Shown here: positions 1 to 8,499 of the stretch, in pieces
How the letters are laid out: each line of letters begins with the position of its first letter
How positions within the stretch are numbered: the stretch's first letter is position 1
Source: Segatella copri
Lineage (GTDB): Bacteria; Bacteroidota; Bacteroidia; Bacteroidales; Bacteroidaceae
NCBI RefSeq assembly: GCF_019249655.2
Contig: NZ_CP137557.1
Span: 1,423,001 to 1,487,000 of the forward strand
Length of the DNA stretch: 64,000 bases
Direction of reading: 5' to 3'
The notes under the pieces: model-generated
Told to the model about the DNA's origin: nothing
What the model saw: the letters and a program-made list of their open reading frames with translations, nothing else
Database searches by the model: none
Made by a program: the position numbers and the translations under genes

Positions 1-2
1 AA

Positions 3-209
3 CTGTCACATCGTGAATCCGAAATCCTTCGCATGCTTGTGGAGAGCAAGAACAATGTGGTAGAGAGCAAGGATATTCTCCTGCAACTCTGGGGCGATGA
101 CAGCTTCTTCAATTCCCGCAGTCTCCATGTTTTCATCACCAAGCTCCGCCACAAGTTATCTGCCGATGAAAATATCAGAATCATCAATGTGAGGGGGATT
201 TGGGTATAA
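3..209 (+). CDS. Response regulator, C-terminal DNA-binding domain (partial)
   Basis: The gene enters from the left edge and ends at TAA 207-209; 68 codons are visible. They encode the second half of an OmpR/PhoB-type winged helix: the segment LRMLVESKNNVVESKDILLQ, then LWGDDSFFNSRSLHVFITKLRHKL (recognition helix region with the typical S-L-x-V-x-I-x-K-L-R pattern) and the closing wing 'IRIINVRGIWV'. Family knowledge: such proteins are phosphorylated by a sensor kinase and bind promoter direct repeats. The receiver domain and any partner kinase lie outside the window, so the signal cannot be named. Intergenic DNA 210-390 after it holds nothing I recognise. Confidence 0.85.
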   Translation: MSHRESEILRMLVESKNNVVESKDILLQLWGDDSFFNSRSLHVFITKLRHKLSADENIRIINVRGIWV

Positions 210-390
210 AATGATTTGCTAGAATCTTGTAAAAGAACTATTCTTCCTCGCCATCAACAAGCGCATCGAATGCTTCTTTGAAGTATTCCATCTATCCATC
301 GATCTATCCAATCAGGATGTTTGTTTCGAAGAGATGTTGCTAGAAGGTCTCCGTCAAAAGCTTTGTTTTTGAAAGTTTTTCCCAAAAAGG

Positions 391-421
391 TTTGTGGTTT
401 CAGGAATAATGGCTAATTTTG
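391..421 (+). promoter_or_regulatory. Bacteroidota sigma-70 promoter for the DinD/RhuM gene
   Basis: TTTG at 391-394, exactly 19 bp, then TAATTTTG at 414-421: a full match to TTTG-N19-TAnnTTTG. The leader that follows contains a 10-bp stem (430-439 with 449-458, one G-U pair) before the start codon at 483. Confidence 0.75.
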
Positions 422-482
422 CGGGCGGGAAAGCGTCACTCCTCATTGGTGATGCTTTAGGGAATGATAAAATAAATAGGAT

Positions 483-1853
483 ATGAATAAGAGATTTGAT
501 AGTATCAGACAGATGGATGAGGCTGGACAAGAATTTTGGTCGGCTAGGGAATTGGCATCTGTTATTGGTTATGCAGATTATCGTAATTTTTGCAAAATCA
601 TAGATAAGGCTAAGGTCTTATGTGTACAAAACAATAAGAGTGTAGAAGACCATTTCGTTGAAGTCAACGAAATGGTTACTATTGGTAGTGAGGCAAAGAG
701 AAAGCTGAAGTCCTACCATCTTTCCCGTTATGCTTGCCTTCTTATTTCTATGTCGCTCAGTTCCAAGAAAGAGAATGCATTGCCTGCATTAGAGTATTTT
801 TCTGGTAAGCAGAATTTATCTTCTTCTTCATTGCAAAATGCTGATACTTATAGCAATACGGATATTGTGTTCTTCTCTGATTCGGAAGGAAAACTGAGAG
901 TGGAATTAGTCTTTGATGGAGATACGGTTTGGACGACACAGAAGAGAATTGCAGAAATCTTTCAAGTAGATGTGCGAACAGTGAGCTATCACATCAATGA
1001 AATCTTGAACAGCGGAGAACTCAATAAATATTCAGTTATCCAAAAATCTTGGATAACTGCGGATGATGGGAAGAAATACGAAATGAATGTATATAATCTG
1101 GATATGATTATTGCGGTGGGCTATCGTGTGAACAGTTACAAGGCAACTCGTTTTCGTCAATGGGCAACCAATACCTTGAGCGAATTTATCCGAAACGGTT
1201 ACGTGTTAGATGATGAGCGTTTTAAGCAAGGTGGAAAGCAGGTTCAGGTGAAGTTTGATCAGTTGCTGGAACGTATTCAGGAGATTCGAGCATCCGAGCG
1301 TATGGCTTATCAAAAAATAACAGATATTTATGCCACGGCTTGCGATTATCAGAAGAATGCTACTACAACGCAGGAGTTTTATGCCAAGGTACAGAATAAG
1401 TTGCATTGGGCAATTACGGGTAAGACGGCAGCAGAAATCGTTTATTCTTCTGCCGATGCAACCAAGAAACACATGGGATTAACTTCTTGGGCTCAAGCTC
1501 CCGATGGTAAGGTGTTGAAATCGGATGTGACAATAGCAAAGAATTATTTGCATATAGAACAGATGAAGGAATTGAATGGTCTTGTTTCTGCTTATATTGA
1601 CTTAGCTGCCAATCGTGCCAAACGCCATATTCCAACGACTATGGAACAATGGGTCAAGTTCTTGGATGGTTTTCTTGAATTATCATCTTATCCAATTTTG
1701 ATAGATAAGGGAAAGGTTTCGGCTCTTGAAGCTCGGTTGAAAGCTTATGAGGAATATGATAAGTTCAGGGTGATTCAAGACCGTGAGTTCTTGTCGGATT
1801 TTGACAAGGAAGTGATGAGGTTAAAAGGAGAATTGGGGTTGTTTGATAAATGA
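483..1853 (+). CDS. DinD/BRO-N domain fused to RhuM-family protein
   Basis: 456 aa, cytosolic, no signal peptide or membrane segment. Residues about 5-110 resemble the N-terminal part of DinD (motifs EFWSARELASVIGY, YRNFCKIIDKAK, YHLSRYACLLISM). Residues about 125-330 resemble the RhuM family (VELVFDGDTVWTTQKRIAEIF, VSYHINEI, YNLDMIIAVGYRVNS, RFRQWATNTLSEFIRNGYVLDDERFK). DinD is a DNA-damage-induced inhibitor of RecA in E. coli; RhuM is encoded on Salmonella pathogenicity island 3 and has no settled biochemical role. I infer a DNA-linked or phage/stress-related function. A perfect promoter lies 61 bp upstream, and glycerate kinase starts 9 bp downstream, so the two are probably co-transcribed although the functions look unrelated. 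The fusion itself is the notable point; RhuM proteins I know of lack the DinD part. Confidence 0.75.
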   Translation: MNKRFDSIRQMDEAGQEFWSARELASVIGYADYRNFCKIIDKAKVLCVQNNKSVEDHFVEVNEMVTIGSEAKRKLKSYHLSRYACLLISMSLSSKKENALPALEYFSGKQNLSSSSLQNADTYSNTDIVFFSDSEGKLRVELVFDGDTVWTTQKRIAEIFQVDVRTVSYHINEILNSGELNKYSVIQKSWITADDGKKYEMNVYNLDMIIAVGYRVNSYKATRFRQWATNTLSEFIRNGYVLDDERFKQGGKQVQVKFDQLLERIQEIRASERMAYQKITDIYATACDYQKNATTTQEFYAKVQNKLHWAITGKTAAEIVYSSADATKKHMGLTSWAQAPDGKVLKSDVTIAKNYLHIEQMKELNGLVSAYIDLAANRAKRHIPTTMEQWVKFLDGFLELSSYPILIDKGKVSALEARLKAYEEYDKFRVIQDREFLSDFDKEVMRLKGELGLFDK

Positions 1854-1862
1854 TGATTAAGC

Positions 1863-2981
1863 ATGAAAAAAATAATAATTGCTTGCGACTCTTATAAGGG
1901 CTGCCTTTCGAGCAGAGAGGTGAATGAGGCGATTGCTTCGGGAGTGAAGGAATGGAATGCGGATGAGGCTTCTCCCGAAATCATTACCCTGGAAATGAGT
2001 GATGGGGGAGAGGGAATGCTCGATGCTTTTCTCTTGGCGATGAAGGGAGAGCGAGTGAGGATTCATGCCCATGATGCGCTGATGCGATGGATTGAGGATG
2101 AATACGGAATCGTGGATGATACGGCGATTATTGAGATTGCGCAGACCGCAGGACTGGCTCTGATTGAGCCTGAACAGCGCAACCCGATGAAGGCTACTTC
2201 CTGGGGCGTGGGCGAGATGATTATGAATGCTTATCGCCGGGGCGTGTGCCGTTTCATCGTGGGCTTGGGCGGCAGCGCCACATCTGATTGCGGCATCGGA
2301 ATGCTCAAGGCGATGGGCGACGACTGGAAGAAAATCCGACAGGAATGCAGTTTTGTGCTGGCTTCGGATGTTACCAATCCGCTCTGTGGCGAAAACGGGG
2401 CGGCTCACGTCTTTGCGCCTCAGAAGGGAGCTGATGCTAAGATGGTGCAGATGCTGGATGATAGGGCGAGGAAGTTTGCCGAGGTAAGCGCCAAGTATTT
2501 CGGATATGATAGAAGTATGGTTTCCGGGGCTGGTGCTGCCGGCGGACTGGGCTATGCTTTCCTGCAATATTTCAATGCTGAGGCTCGTCCTGGGGCTGAA
2601 CTTCTCTTGGATGAGATTGGTTTTGATGCACTCATTCTGGATGCAGATCTCGTGATTACGGGCGAGGGACATAGCGACCGTCAGACCCTGATGGGGAAGT
2701 TGCCGCAAAGGATTTTGGAGCATGTTCTGAAGTGTAAGAAATCGGATAAAAGCCATGTTGTCTGTTCGCAGCTTGCCGGGGATTGCAAATCCCCGGAATC
2801 TTCGTTCCACCTTGTGTGGCTCGTGTCGGGTGGCGTAAGCGACAGGCAGGCGATGCTGAATGCAGGTTTTGATAGAGTGATTCAGGTTACTCCTGATAAC
2901 ATGCCTTTAGAAGAAGCGATGAAGCCGGATGTAGCCCGTAACAATATCATCAAGGCGATTCGTAGGCAATTTGCTTTGTAG
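1863..2981 (+). CDS. Glycerate 2-kinase (GlxK/GarK family)
   Basis: 372 aa, close to the family length of about 380. It phosphorylates D-glycerate with ATP to 2-phosphoglycerate, feeding glycolysis. Family features seen: N-terminal DSYKGCLSSREVNEAI, EMSDGGEGML, RFIVGLGGSATSDCGIGML, GAGAAGGLGYAF and DLVITGEGHSDRQTLMGKLP. Between 'HVLKCKK' and 'LVSGGVSDRQAML' there is an unusual insertion of roughly 15-20 residues (SDKSHVVCSQLAGDCKSPES...), which is encoded by a REP-like hairpin at 2776-2796; most family members run directly into the 'AL(A/S)GxVSD' strand here. The frame stays open and the catalytic segments are intact, so the enzyme may still work. Start ATG is 9 bp after the previous stop. 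Confidence 0.88.
   Translation: MKKIIIACDSYKGCLSSREVNEAIASGVKEWNADEASPEIITLEMSDGGEGMLDAFLLAMKGERVRIHAHDALMRWIEDEYGIVDDTAIIEIAQTAGLALIEPEQRNPMKATSWGVGEMIMNAYRRGVCRFIVGLGGSATSDCGIGMLKAMGDDWKKIRQECSFVLASDVTNPLCGENGAAHVFAPQKGADAKMVQMLDDRARKFAEVSAKYFGYDRSMVSGAGAAGGLGYAFLQYFNAEARPGAELLLDEIGFDALILDADLVITGEGHSDRQTLMGKLPQRILEHVLKCKKSDKSHVVCSQLAGDCKSPESSFHLVWLVSGGVSDRQAMLNAGFDRVIQVTPDNMPLEEAMKPDVARNNIIKAIRRQFAL
2776..2796. repeat. REP-like hairpin inside glycerate kinase gene
   Basis: Perfect 9-bp inverted repeat, CCGGGGATT at 2776-2784 and AATCCCCGG at 2788-2796, with a 3-base loop GCA. It is translated in frame as part of LAGDCKSPES. Confidence 0.7.
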
Positions 2982-3005
2982 TTTCAGTTATTATCCGTAT
3001 CTTTG
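2975..3005 (+). promoter_or_regulatory. Promoter for the HAD phosphatase gene
   Basis: TTTG 2975-2978, 19 bp, TATCTTTG 2998-3005. The -33 element lies within the last codons of glycerate kinase. Because transcription would start near 3012, the upstream in-frame start at 2971 can be excluded and ATG 3052 is chosen. Confidence 0.75.
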
Positions 3006-3051
3006 CGCCCGATTATCAAAACAGGGTAAAAAGAATAAGAACAAGAAAATA

Positions 3052-3690
3052 ATGAAGTATATAATTTTTGATTTTGATGGAACCATCGGCGATTCGCAGA
3101 GTCTCATCGTGAAGACCCTGCAGGATACGATGCGTGCAAGAAAACTGGAGGTGAAATCGGATGAGGCTTGTGCCAAGACCATCGGTTTAAGACTGGATGA
3201 GGCTTTCGTTTCGCTCTTCGGAATGAGTGCTGAGGAGGGACTGGAATGTGCGGCAACCTATCGCGAAATCTTCCTGGAGAACAAGAAGACGATGATCGTG
3301 CAGCCCTTCCCTCATGTGATAGAAACCCTGAGAGCGTTGCACCGTCAGGGCTATGTTCTGGGAATGGCCAGCAGCCGCAACCATTGCTCGCTGGATGGAT
3401 ATGTGAAGCAGATGCAGCTGGAAGATATTTTCTCTTCTATCGTGGCAGGCGATGATGTGGAGCATGTAAAACCGGCTCCCGATATGGTTTTCAAGGCTTT
3501 GGGAGAAATGAAGGGAACTATTGATGAAACCCTCGTGGTGGGCGATATGAACTTTGATGTGGATATGGCGCATCATGCCGGCTGCAAGGCCTGTGCCGTG
3601 ACTTATGGCAACGGAACCCGCCAGCAGCTCGCTTCTGCCGAATGGATTATAGATGATTTCGCAGAACTTCTGAAAATCGTAAAAGAATAA
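3052..3690 (+). CDS. HAD-superfamily hydrolase, phosphoglycolate phosphatase-like
   Basis: 212 aa. HAD motif I DFDGTIGDS at residues 5-13 (nucleophile and acid Asp), motif II at 'GMASSRNH' (Ser/Thr), motif III Lys in 'HVKPAPDMVFKAL' and motif IV 'VVGDMNFDVDMAHHAG'. The helical cap between motif I and II (about residues 15-85) places it in subfamily IA with Gph and PGMB-like enzymes. It should remove phosphate from a small metabolite; which one is not visible. Location next to glycerate kinase fits a role in phosphoglycolate/glycerate salvage, but that is inference. Start chosen from the promoter at 2975-3005 and from the usual 'MKYIIFDFDGT' beginning of the family. Confidence 0.88.
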   Translation: MKYIIFDFDGTIGDSQSLIVKTLQDTMRARKLEVKSDEACAKTIGLRLDEAFVSLFGMSAEEGLECAATYREIFLENKKTMIVQPFPHVIETLRALHRQGYVLGMASSRNHCSLDGYVKQMQLEDIFSSIVAGDDVEHVKPAPDMVFKALGEMKGTIDETLVVGDMNFDVDMAHHAGCKACAVTYGNGTRQQLASAEWIIDDFAELLKIVKE

Positions 3691-3702
3691 AAAGGAAATG
3701 AG

Positions 3703-3758
3703 TAAAAAGATAAATTTATCGCTGATGTAATAAAAAAGCTGATAAAATTATCTTTTTA
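3703..3758 (+). terminator. Possible terminator after HAD gene
   Basis: TAAAAAGATAA at 3703-3713 can pair with TTATCTTTTTA at 3748-3758; the AT-only stem and 34-base loop make it weak, but it separates the HAD gene from the riboswitch promoter. Confidence 0.35.
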
Positions 3759-3773
3759 TTCATTTTTTTATAG

Positions 3774-3781
3774 TACCTTTG
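3774..3781 (+). promoter_or_regulatory. Promoter -7 element for the B12 operon
   Basis: TACCTTTG at 3774-3781 just ahead of the riboswitch. The -33 position (3751-3754) reads TCTT and is a poor match, so the promoter may be weak or need an activator. Confidence 0.55.
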
Positions 3782-3789
3782 CACTCGCA

Positions 3790-4022
3790 ATTGGTTTGCT
3801 GCCACCTTCTGCCGCCCTAGGCAGGACTGGTGCGTAGTGATTTAAAGGGAATCGGGTGAGAAGCCCGGACAGTCCCGCTGCTGTAAGCGTCTTATTGCGG
3901 CAAGCACCATGGTCACTGACAATTTTTCGGGAAGACCGCTTGCCATGAGTTTTGCATCTTTTTATGTTTACATAGAGTGAGATGCTGGGAGGACGCAAGT
4001 CAGAAGACCTGCCGTTGCCATC
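3790..4022 (+). ncRNA. Cobalamin (adenosylcobalamin-type) riboswitch
   Basis: The segment carries the conserved core AAAGGGAATCGGGTGAGAAG followed by CCCGGACAGTCCCGCTGCTGTAA (3844-3886), a CACTG element near 3914, and the closing strand GTCAGAAGACCTGCC at 3999-4013, which together are diagnostic of the B12 riboswitch. It would bind cobalamin and switch off the btuB-like gene that starts at 4167. The expression platform probably lies in 4018-4166, where ATCGGAA (4020-4026) pairs with TTCCGAT (4071-4077) and a short GC-rich hairpin (about 4085-4108) follows; no clear U-tract terminator is present, so control may act on translation. Confidence 0.95.
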
Positions 4023-4166
4023 GGAAAAGAAATTCCCAAAGAATATCTCTGGGATATAAAAAGAATACGATTCCGATGATTCTATCCAACCCCGTGGGAT
4101 GGGTTCGTGATGGAGACATACAGATATTTACTTATTATATTAAGGTTTAAGGTATAAGGAGATTAA

Positions 4167-6095
4167 ATGAGAATAGGAAAATTACTGCTGTGCGTCGGGG
4201 GATGCATGGCAGCAAATGCTGTATCGTATGGGCAGAGTTTTCGAACCGATTCGGTGCAGGCCTTGGACGAGGTGGTGGTGAAGGCAATGCAGGAGGTTAC
4301 TCCCCACCAATCCATCAACTATCAGCAGTTGCAGAACCTGCCTTCCAATAATGTGGCAGATGCGCTGAAATATATGGCGGGCGTGCAAATCAAGGACTAT
4401 GGCGGATTGGGTGGACAGAAGACCGTGAACGTGCGGTCGCTCGGATCTCAGCATGTGGGCGTTTATCTGGATGGAGTACGCATCACCAATGCCCAGAACG
4501 GTACGGTGGATTTGGGAAAGTATTCGCTCTCTACCCTGGAATCGGTTTCGCTCTTCAATGCCAACAAGACAGAGATGCTGATGACGGCTTCGGAATATGC
4601 TTCCGCCTCCACGGTTTATCTCAAGACCCATCGCCCCGACAGCACTCAGCTCAAGGCTTCCTACCAGTTGGGCTCGTTTGGAACCCACAAGTTGGCAGCC
4701 ACTTACAGTTATCGGAATTGGGGCTTCATAGATGCTGCCTTTACTCATAGCAAGGGCAACTATCCGTTTGAATATCATACGGAATACGAGGACACCACGG
4801 GAACCCGCCGCAACTCCGACATCACGATGTTCCGCATCGAAAGCTGCGCCTTCTACAAGGGATTGCAATGGCACACGTATTACTTCAATTCCCGAAGGGG
4901 ATTGCCGGGCGGAATCGTGCGCCGACTCTCGGATACCTACACCGATGTGGGCAGGGAATGGGACCGCAACTTCTTCTCGCAACTGTCGTATCGCACGCAG
5001 ATTCCTTTCGGAAAGCATCAGCCTTCATCGGAAAATCTGCATTCGATAGGCATCAGGGCAATATTGAAATACGCCAACGATTTCCTGCATTACCGTTCGG
5101 ATTATCCGGAGAACATCTCGGTTCACGCCAACAACAGGTATCATCAGCAGGATGTATATGTGGCGCTCTCGGCTTCCTATCAGATTCGCGATTTCGGCTT
5201 CTCAGCTTCCAGCGACCTGCGATGGAGTGACCTCACCACCGATGTGAAGAATTTCCATTACGTCTATCGCCTGGACAGCAAGAGCTCGCTCTCGGCGTTC
5301 TATCAGCATGGGGGATTGAAGGCTAGCGTAAGCGGACTTTATACGCATCTCGCCGACCATACCCAGGGCAAGGCAAAACCTCTGCATAAGATGACGTGGA
5401 ATGCGCTGGCTTCCTATACGTTGGGCGACTGGACCCTCCGCTCGTTCTACAAAACCGTGTTCCGGGCACCAACCCTCAACGACCTCTATTATACGATGGT
5501 GGGCAACCGCAACCTGAAGCCGGAATTTACCAAACAGGTGGATGTGGGAATTACCTTCCGCAAGCCTTTCATCGATGTGCAGGCAGACTGGTATTACAAC
5601 CGGGTGGAAGACCGCATCGTCTGTCTGCCGCTCAAGGGTTCGTATCAGTGGACGATGCTCAACTATGGCTACACCCGCTGCATGGGTGTGGATGTGAGCG
5701 TGAATGCGCATTATCGTCAGCATTCCCTGCTCCTTACGGGCACGTATCAGGATGACCGGAACCGCACCAACCCGAAGGAGGATGCCTACAATGATTTCAT
5801 CGCCTATTCGCCTAGGTGGTCGATGACGGCGGTCTATACCTTATTATATAAGGGTTGGACTGCATCCATCTCCCACATGTTTGTGGATAAGCGATATTGG
5901 ACGGCGGAGAATGCCATCGAAGACCCATTGGCTGCGTATAACTGCACCGACCTGAAGATAGGCTACCGATTCCTGCGCCACTATACGGTGGAGGCAGAGT
6001 GCCAGGACATCTTTGACGAGCGTTACGAGATGATTCAGCGCTGGCCGATGCCGGGAAGGAGATTTGGCGTAACCTTTAGGGTTGAGAGTTTATAG
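4167..6095 (+). CDS. btuB: TonB-dependent outer-membrane cobalamin receptor (BtuB-like)
   Basis: 642 aa. Signal peptide about residues 1-22 (ends SYGQ), a TonB-box-like stretch 'ALDEVVVKAM', plug domain about 45-150 (SNNVADALKYMAGVQIKDYGG, VNVRSLGSQHVGVYLDGVRI), then a 22-strand-type barrel ending in the aromatic 'FGVTFRVESL'. The size is that of BtuB (about 615 aa), much smaller than SusC proteins. It would import vitamin B12 or cobinamide with TonB energy. Assignment to B12 rests on the riboswitch directly upstream and on the BtuG-like gene downstream. The last codons (from 6087) run into a 7-bp-period repeat array, so the C-terminal residues may vary between strains. Confidence 0.9.
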   Translation: MRIGKLLLCVGGCMAANAVSYGQSFRTDSVQALDEVVVKAMQEVTPHQSINYQQLQNLPSNNVADALKYMAGVQIKDYGGLGGQKTVNVRSLGSQHVGVYLDGVRITNAQNGTVDLGKYSLSTLESVSLFNANKTEMLMTASEYASASTVYLKTHRPDSTQLKASYQLGSFGTHKLAATYSYRNWGFIDAAFTHSKGNYPFEYHTEYEDTTGTRRNSDITMFRIESCAFYKGLQWHTYYFNSRRGLPGGIVRRLSDTYTDVGREWDRNFFSQLSYRTQIPFGKHQPSSENLHSIGIRAILKYANDFLHYRSDYPENISVHANNRYHQQDVYVALSASYQIRDFGFSASSDLRWSDLTTDVKNFHYVYRLDSKSSLSAFYQHGGLKASVSGLYTHLADHTQGKAKPLHKMTWNALASYTLGDWTLRSFYKTVFRAPTLNDLYYTMVGNRNLKPEFTKQVDVGITFRKPFIDVQADWYYNRVEDRIVCLPLKGSYQWTMLNYGYTRCMGVDVSVNAHYRQHSLLLTGTYQDDRNRTNPKEDAYNDFIAYSPRWSMTAVYTLLYKGWTASISHMFVDKRYWTAENAIEDPLAAYNCTDLKIGYRFLRHYTVEAECQDIFDERYEMIQRWPMPGRRFGVTFRVESL

Positions 6096-6128
6096 TTGAT
6101 AATTTATAGTTAATAGTTTATAGATGAT
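6087..6128. repeat. Heptamer repeat array between btuB and btuG-like gene
   Basis: Six consecutive 7-mers: AGTTTAT, AGTTGAT, AATTTAT, AGTTAAT, AGTTTAT, AGATGAT. The array overlaps the btuB stop codon and an alternative start (ATG 6124) of the next gene. Confidence 0.75.
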
Positions 6129-6141
6129 AGATTTTCTGAAA

Positions 6142-7305
6142 ATGAGAATAAAATTTGGAAATAAGATATTAGGAATGCTGGCGATGATAGGATTATCGCT
6201 CAGTTTTGTCGCCTGTTCCAACGAGAATGGAGCGGATGATTCCCAGCCGGTAAATCCTCCTACGCTTATCGGCGAGAATCTCATCGTCTGCAACGAGGGA
6301 AACTGGCAGTCGGATAACGGGCAGCTTTCCTATTACGATGGAACGGCGGGTGTGCTCACCAACAAGTGGTTCCGACAGGTGAACGGCAGCAAACTGGGAG
6401 ATACGCCCAATGACATCGTCCAGGTGAATGATACGCTCATTGCCATCGCCGTGAACTGGTCGAACATCATCCAGTATATTCATCCCGACGGAACGGCTTG
6501 CGGGGCTACCGAGAATGTGCCCAACAATCGCAGAATGTGCGCAGACGGCAACTATCTCTACATCACATCCTACGCCCACCAATGCGGCAACCAGACCTTC
6601 GAAAAGGGGTATGTGGCTAAGATTGATGTGAAGACCAAGCAGGTGGTTGCCACTTGCGAGGTGGGCTGGGAGCCTGAGGGAGTGCGTCTTTATGAGGGCA
6701 AACTCTATGTGGCAAATACCGGAGGCTACGCTTTCTCTGAGAATCATGCGTATGAAACCACCGTGCAGGTGGTGGATGCTGAGACGATGAAATCCATCAA
6801 GACCATCGATACGGGCTGCATCAATCTCTATGGCGAAATGTCGCAGGCAGGCCAGTATCTCTGCATCAATTCCTGCGGAGATTATTACAATGTGAAGCCT
6901 AAGACGGTGATAGTGGATTGCAAGACAGATAAGGTTTCTACTTTCGATTTCCCTTGTACCTATAATACCACCGATGGCAAACTGTTTTATACCGTTGGTT
7001 CCGAATTCTCGTATAATACGGGGGCGTATGTTTATCAGATCAAGACCATCAATCCTGAGACCAAGGAGGTGAAAGATGGTATCTTCTGTGAAACCATCAC
7101 CCAGAAAATCAAGGAGATAACTTCGCCATACGAGCTTTATATTTCGCCTTATACCCAAAACGTGTATTTCACGGATGCGGGCAGTTATGGCTCAGCGGGT
7201 TATCTTTATGGCTACACCAAGGAGGGACAGCCGGTGTTTGCGCCGCAGAAAACGTATGTGAATCCGGCGCATATCCTGGCTTTGCCGATTTATGAAAACA
7301 AGTAA
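6142..7305 (+). CDS. Surface lipoprotein beta-propeller, BtuG-like (DUF5074/YncE type)
   Basis: 387 aa. Lipoprotein signal 'MLAMIGLSLSFVAC' with the lipid-bearing Cys about residue 25, followed by an acidic linker and a repeat protein of propeller type (repeated patterns such as DTPNDIVQVNDTLIAI, ADGNYLYITSYA, GWEPEGVRLYEGKLYVANTGG, SPYELYISPYTQNVYFTDAG). BtuG proteins of Bacteroides are surface propellers that bind cobalamin with very high affinity and hand it to BtuB; this gene sits immediately downstream of the btuB-like gene under the same riboswitch, so I infer the same role. ATG 6142 is preferred over 6124 because the latter lies inside a heptamer repeat array and gives a less typical signal peptide. 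Confidence 0.75.
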   Translation: MRIKFGNKILGMLAMIGLSLSFVACSNENGADDSQPVNPPTLIGENLIVCNEGNWQSDNGQLSYYDGTAGVLTNKWFRQVNGSKLGDTPNDIVQVNDTLIAIAVNWSNIIQYIHPDGTACGATENVPNNRRMCADGNYLYITSYAHQCGNQTFEKGYVAKIDVKTKQVVATCEVGWEPEGVRLYEGKLYVANTGGYAFSENHAYETTVQVVDAETMKSIKTIDTGCINLYGEMSQAGQYLCINSCGDYYNVKPKTVIVDCKTDKVSTFDFPCTYNTTDGKLFYTVGSEFSYNTGAYVYQIKTINPETKEVKDGIFCETITQKIKEITSPYELYISPYTQNVYFTDAGSYGSAGYLYGYTKEGQPVFAPQKTYVNPAHILALPIYENK

Positions 7306-7306
7306 G

Positions 7307-8431
7307 ATGAAAGATATGAATAGAATTTTAATGAGCACATTGCTGAGCCTTTCCATGGGAGTGGCTTCGGCACAGACACAGAATGTAGAAGTTGTGGAGT
7401 TGCATCCAGCTCCAGGACAGTTTGTCAACACCATGCCTCAGGCTGAGGAGGGAACCACCCACGAGGAGGTTTGCAAGGAGGCTACCGAAGCCTTGAATGA
7501 TGGTCAGATTGTGCATCTGGGTACTTACGGCGGATACGTAACCGTGAAGTTCGACCACCCAGTACAGAACAAACGAGGTTCCGACCTCCGCATCAAGGGC
7601 AACGGCTTCTATAGCAGCGGTGACCCGAAATATGGCAAGGAGACCATCGGCGGTTCTTTTGAGCCTGGTATTGTTTATGTGGGTGTGGGCAATGATGTGA
7701 ACACCTGCAAGTGGTATGAACTGGCTGGTTCTGAGTATTATACAAATGAGATTCACGATTTCTCCATCACCTATCACAAGCCAGTGGCAGAGGAAGGAGA
7801 GCATTCGCAGATGTTCTCTTCGTTTGATAACTACATCAAGTGGGAGGCTTCATGGACTGATAAGAACGGTGAACGCCGGGATTCTACGGGCTATCATATG
7901 AAGATTTCATTCCACAAGCAGTCTTTCTGGCCTTTGTGGGAGGAAGGAGAAACCCTAACCTTCAAGGGAGGTAAGTTGCCGAACAATGCCGTGAATTACG
8001 GTAGTGAAACTAAGCAATACTGGGTGCTCTATCGCTACGCCAAGGATGCGTATGGCTATGTGGATGCTTCGCTCAATACGGATGATTACTCCACCTTCGA
8101 TATCGACTGGGCGGTGGATGAGCAGGGCAACCACGTGGATTTGGAGGAAATCAACTTCGTGAAGGTGGTGAACGGAACCTTCCAGTATTGTGGCTGGCTG
8201 GGCGAGACTTCTACCGAGGTAACAGGCTTCCAGGATCTTCATCTGGTAGAAGGTTATGATGAGAATCCTATCATCATCACCCCTCGTACCTCTACAGGAC
8301 TTTCAGTCATCAAGACCGACAGTAAGTTTGCCGCCAAGGATGATAGCTATTACGACCTGATGGGTCGCCGTGTGGCTACTCCGCAGAAGGGTATTTATAT
8401 CAAGAATGGCAAGAAGATAATCTTCAAGTAA
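7307..8431 (+). CDS. Secreted protein of the B12 uptake operon, sorting-like C-terminal tail
   Basis: 374 aa from ATG 7307 (1 base after the previous stop; ATG 7292 or 7316 are alternatives). Signal peptide ends at 'GVASAQ'. The body contains a pattern I associate with uncharacterised cell-surface proteins in Bacteroidota B12 loci: GGYVTVKFDHPV, SFEPGIVYV, WYELAGSEYY, FHKQSFWPLW, KGGKLPNNAV. The last 26 residues contain a GRRVATPQKGIYIKNGKK pattern resembling type A C-terminal signals of the type IX secretion system. Translational coupling to the BtuG-like gene and the shared riboswitch imply a role in binding or capturing corrinoids at the surface; the biochemical function is not established by the sequence. 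Confidence 0.7.
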   Translation: MKDMNRILMSTLLSLSMGVASAQTQNVEVVELHPAPGQFVNTMPQAEEGTTHEEVCKEATEALNDGQIVHLGTYGGYVTVKFDHPVQNKRGSDLRIKGNGFYSSGDPKYGKETIGGSFEPGIVYVGVGNDVNTCKWYELAGSEYYTNEIHDFSITYHKPVAEEGEHSQMFSSFDNYIKWEASWTDKNGERRDSTGYHMKISFHKQSFWPLWEEGETLTFKGGKLPNNAVNYGSETKQYWVLYRYAKDAYGYVDASLNTDDYSTFDIDWAVDEQGNHVDLEEINFVKVVNGTFQYCGWLGETSTEVTGFQDLHLVEGYDENPIIITPRTSTGLSVIKTDSKFAAKDDSYYDLMGRRVATPQKGIYIKNGKKIIFK

Positions 8432-8499
8432 AGTCCTCTTCTGGGGCGAATCATCAATCAAACAGAAAATTCAATTATTAATAATAAATAATGTAAAGT

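Noticed and set aside
237-290. 17-codon minus-strand frame MEYFKEAFDALVDGEEE
   Set aside because: No promoter or continuation upstream; at most a remnant of a lost gene.
1857-2810. 317-codon open frame on the minus strand
   Set aside because: Opposite glycerate kinase, without family resemblance or promoter.
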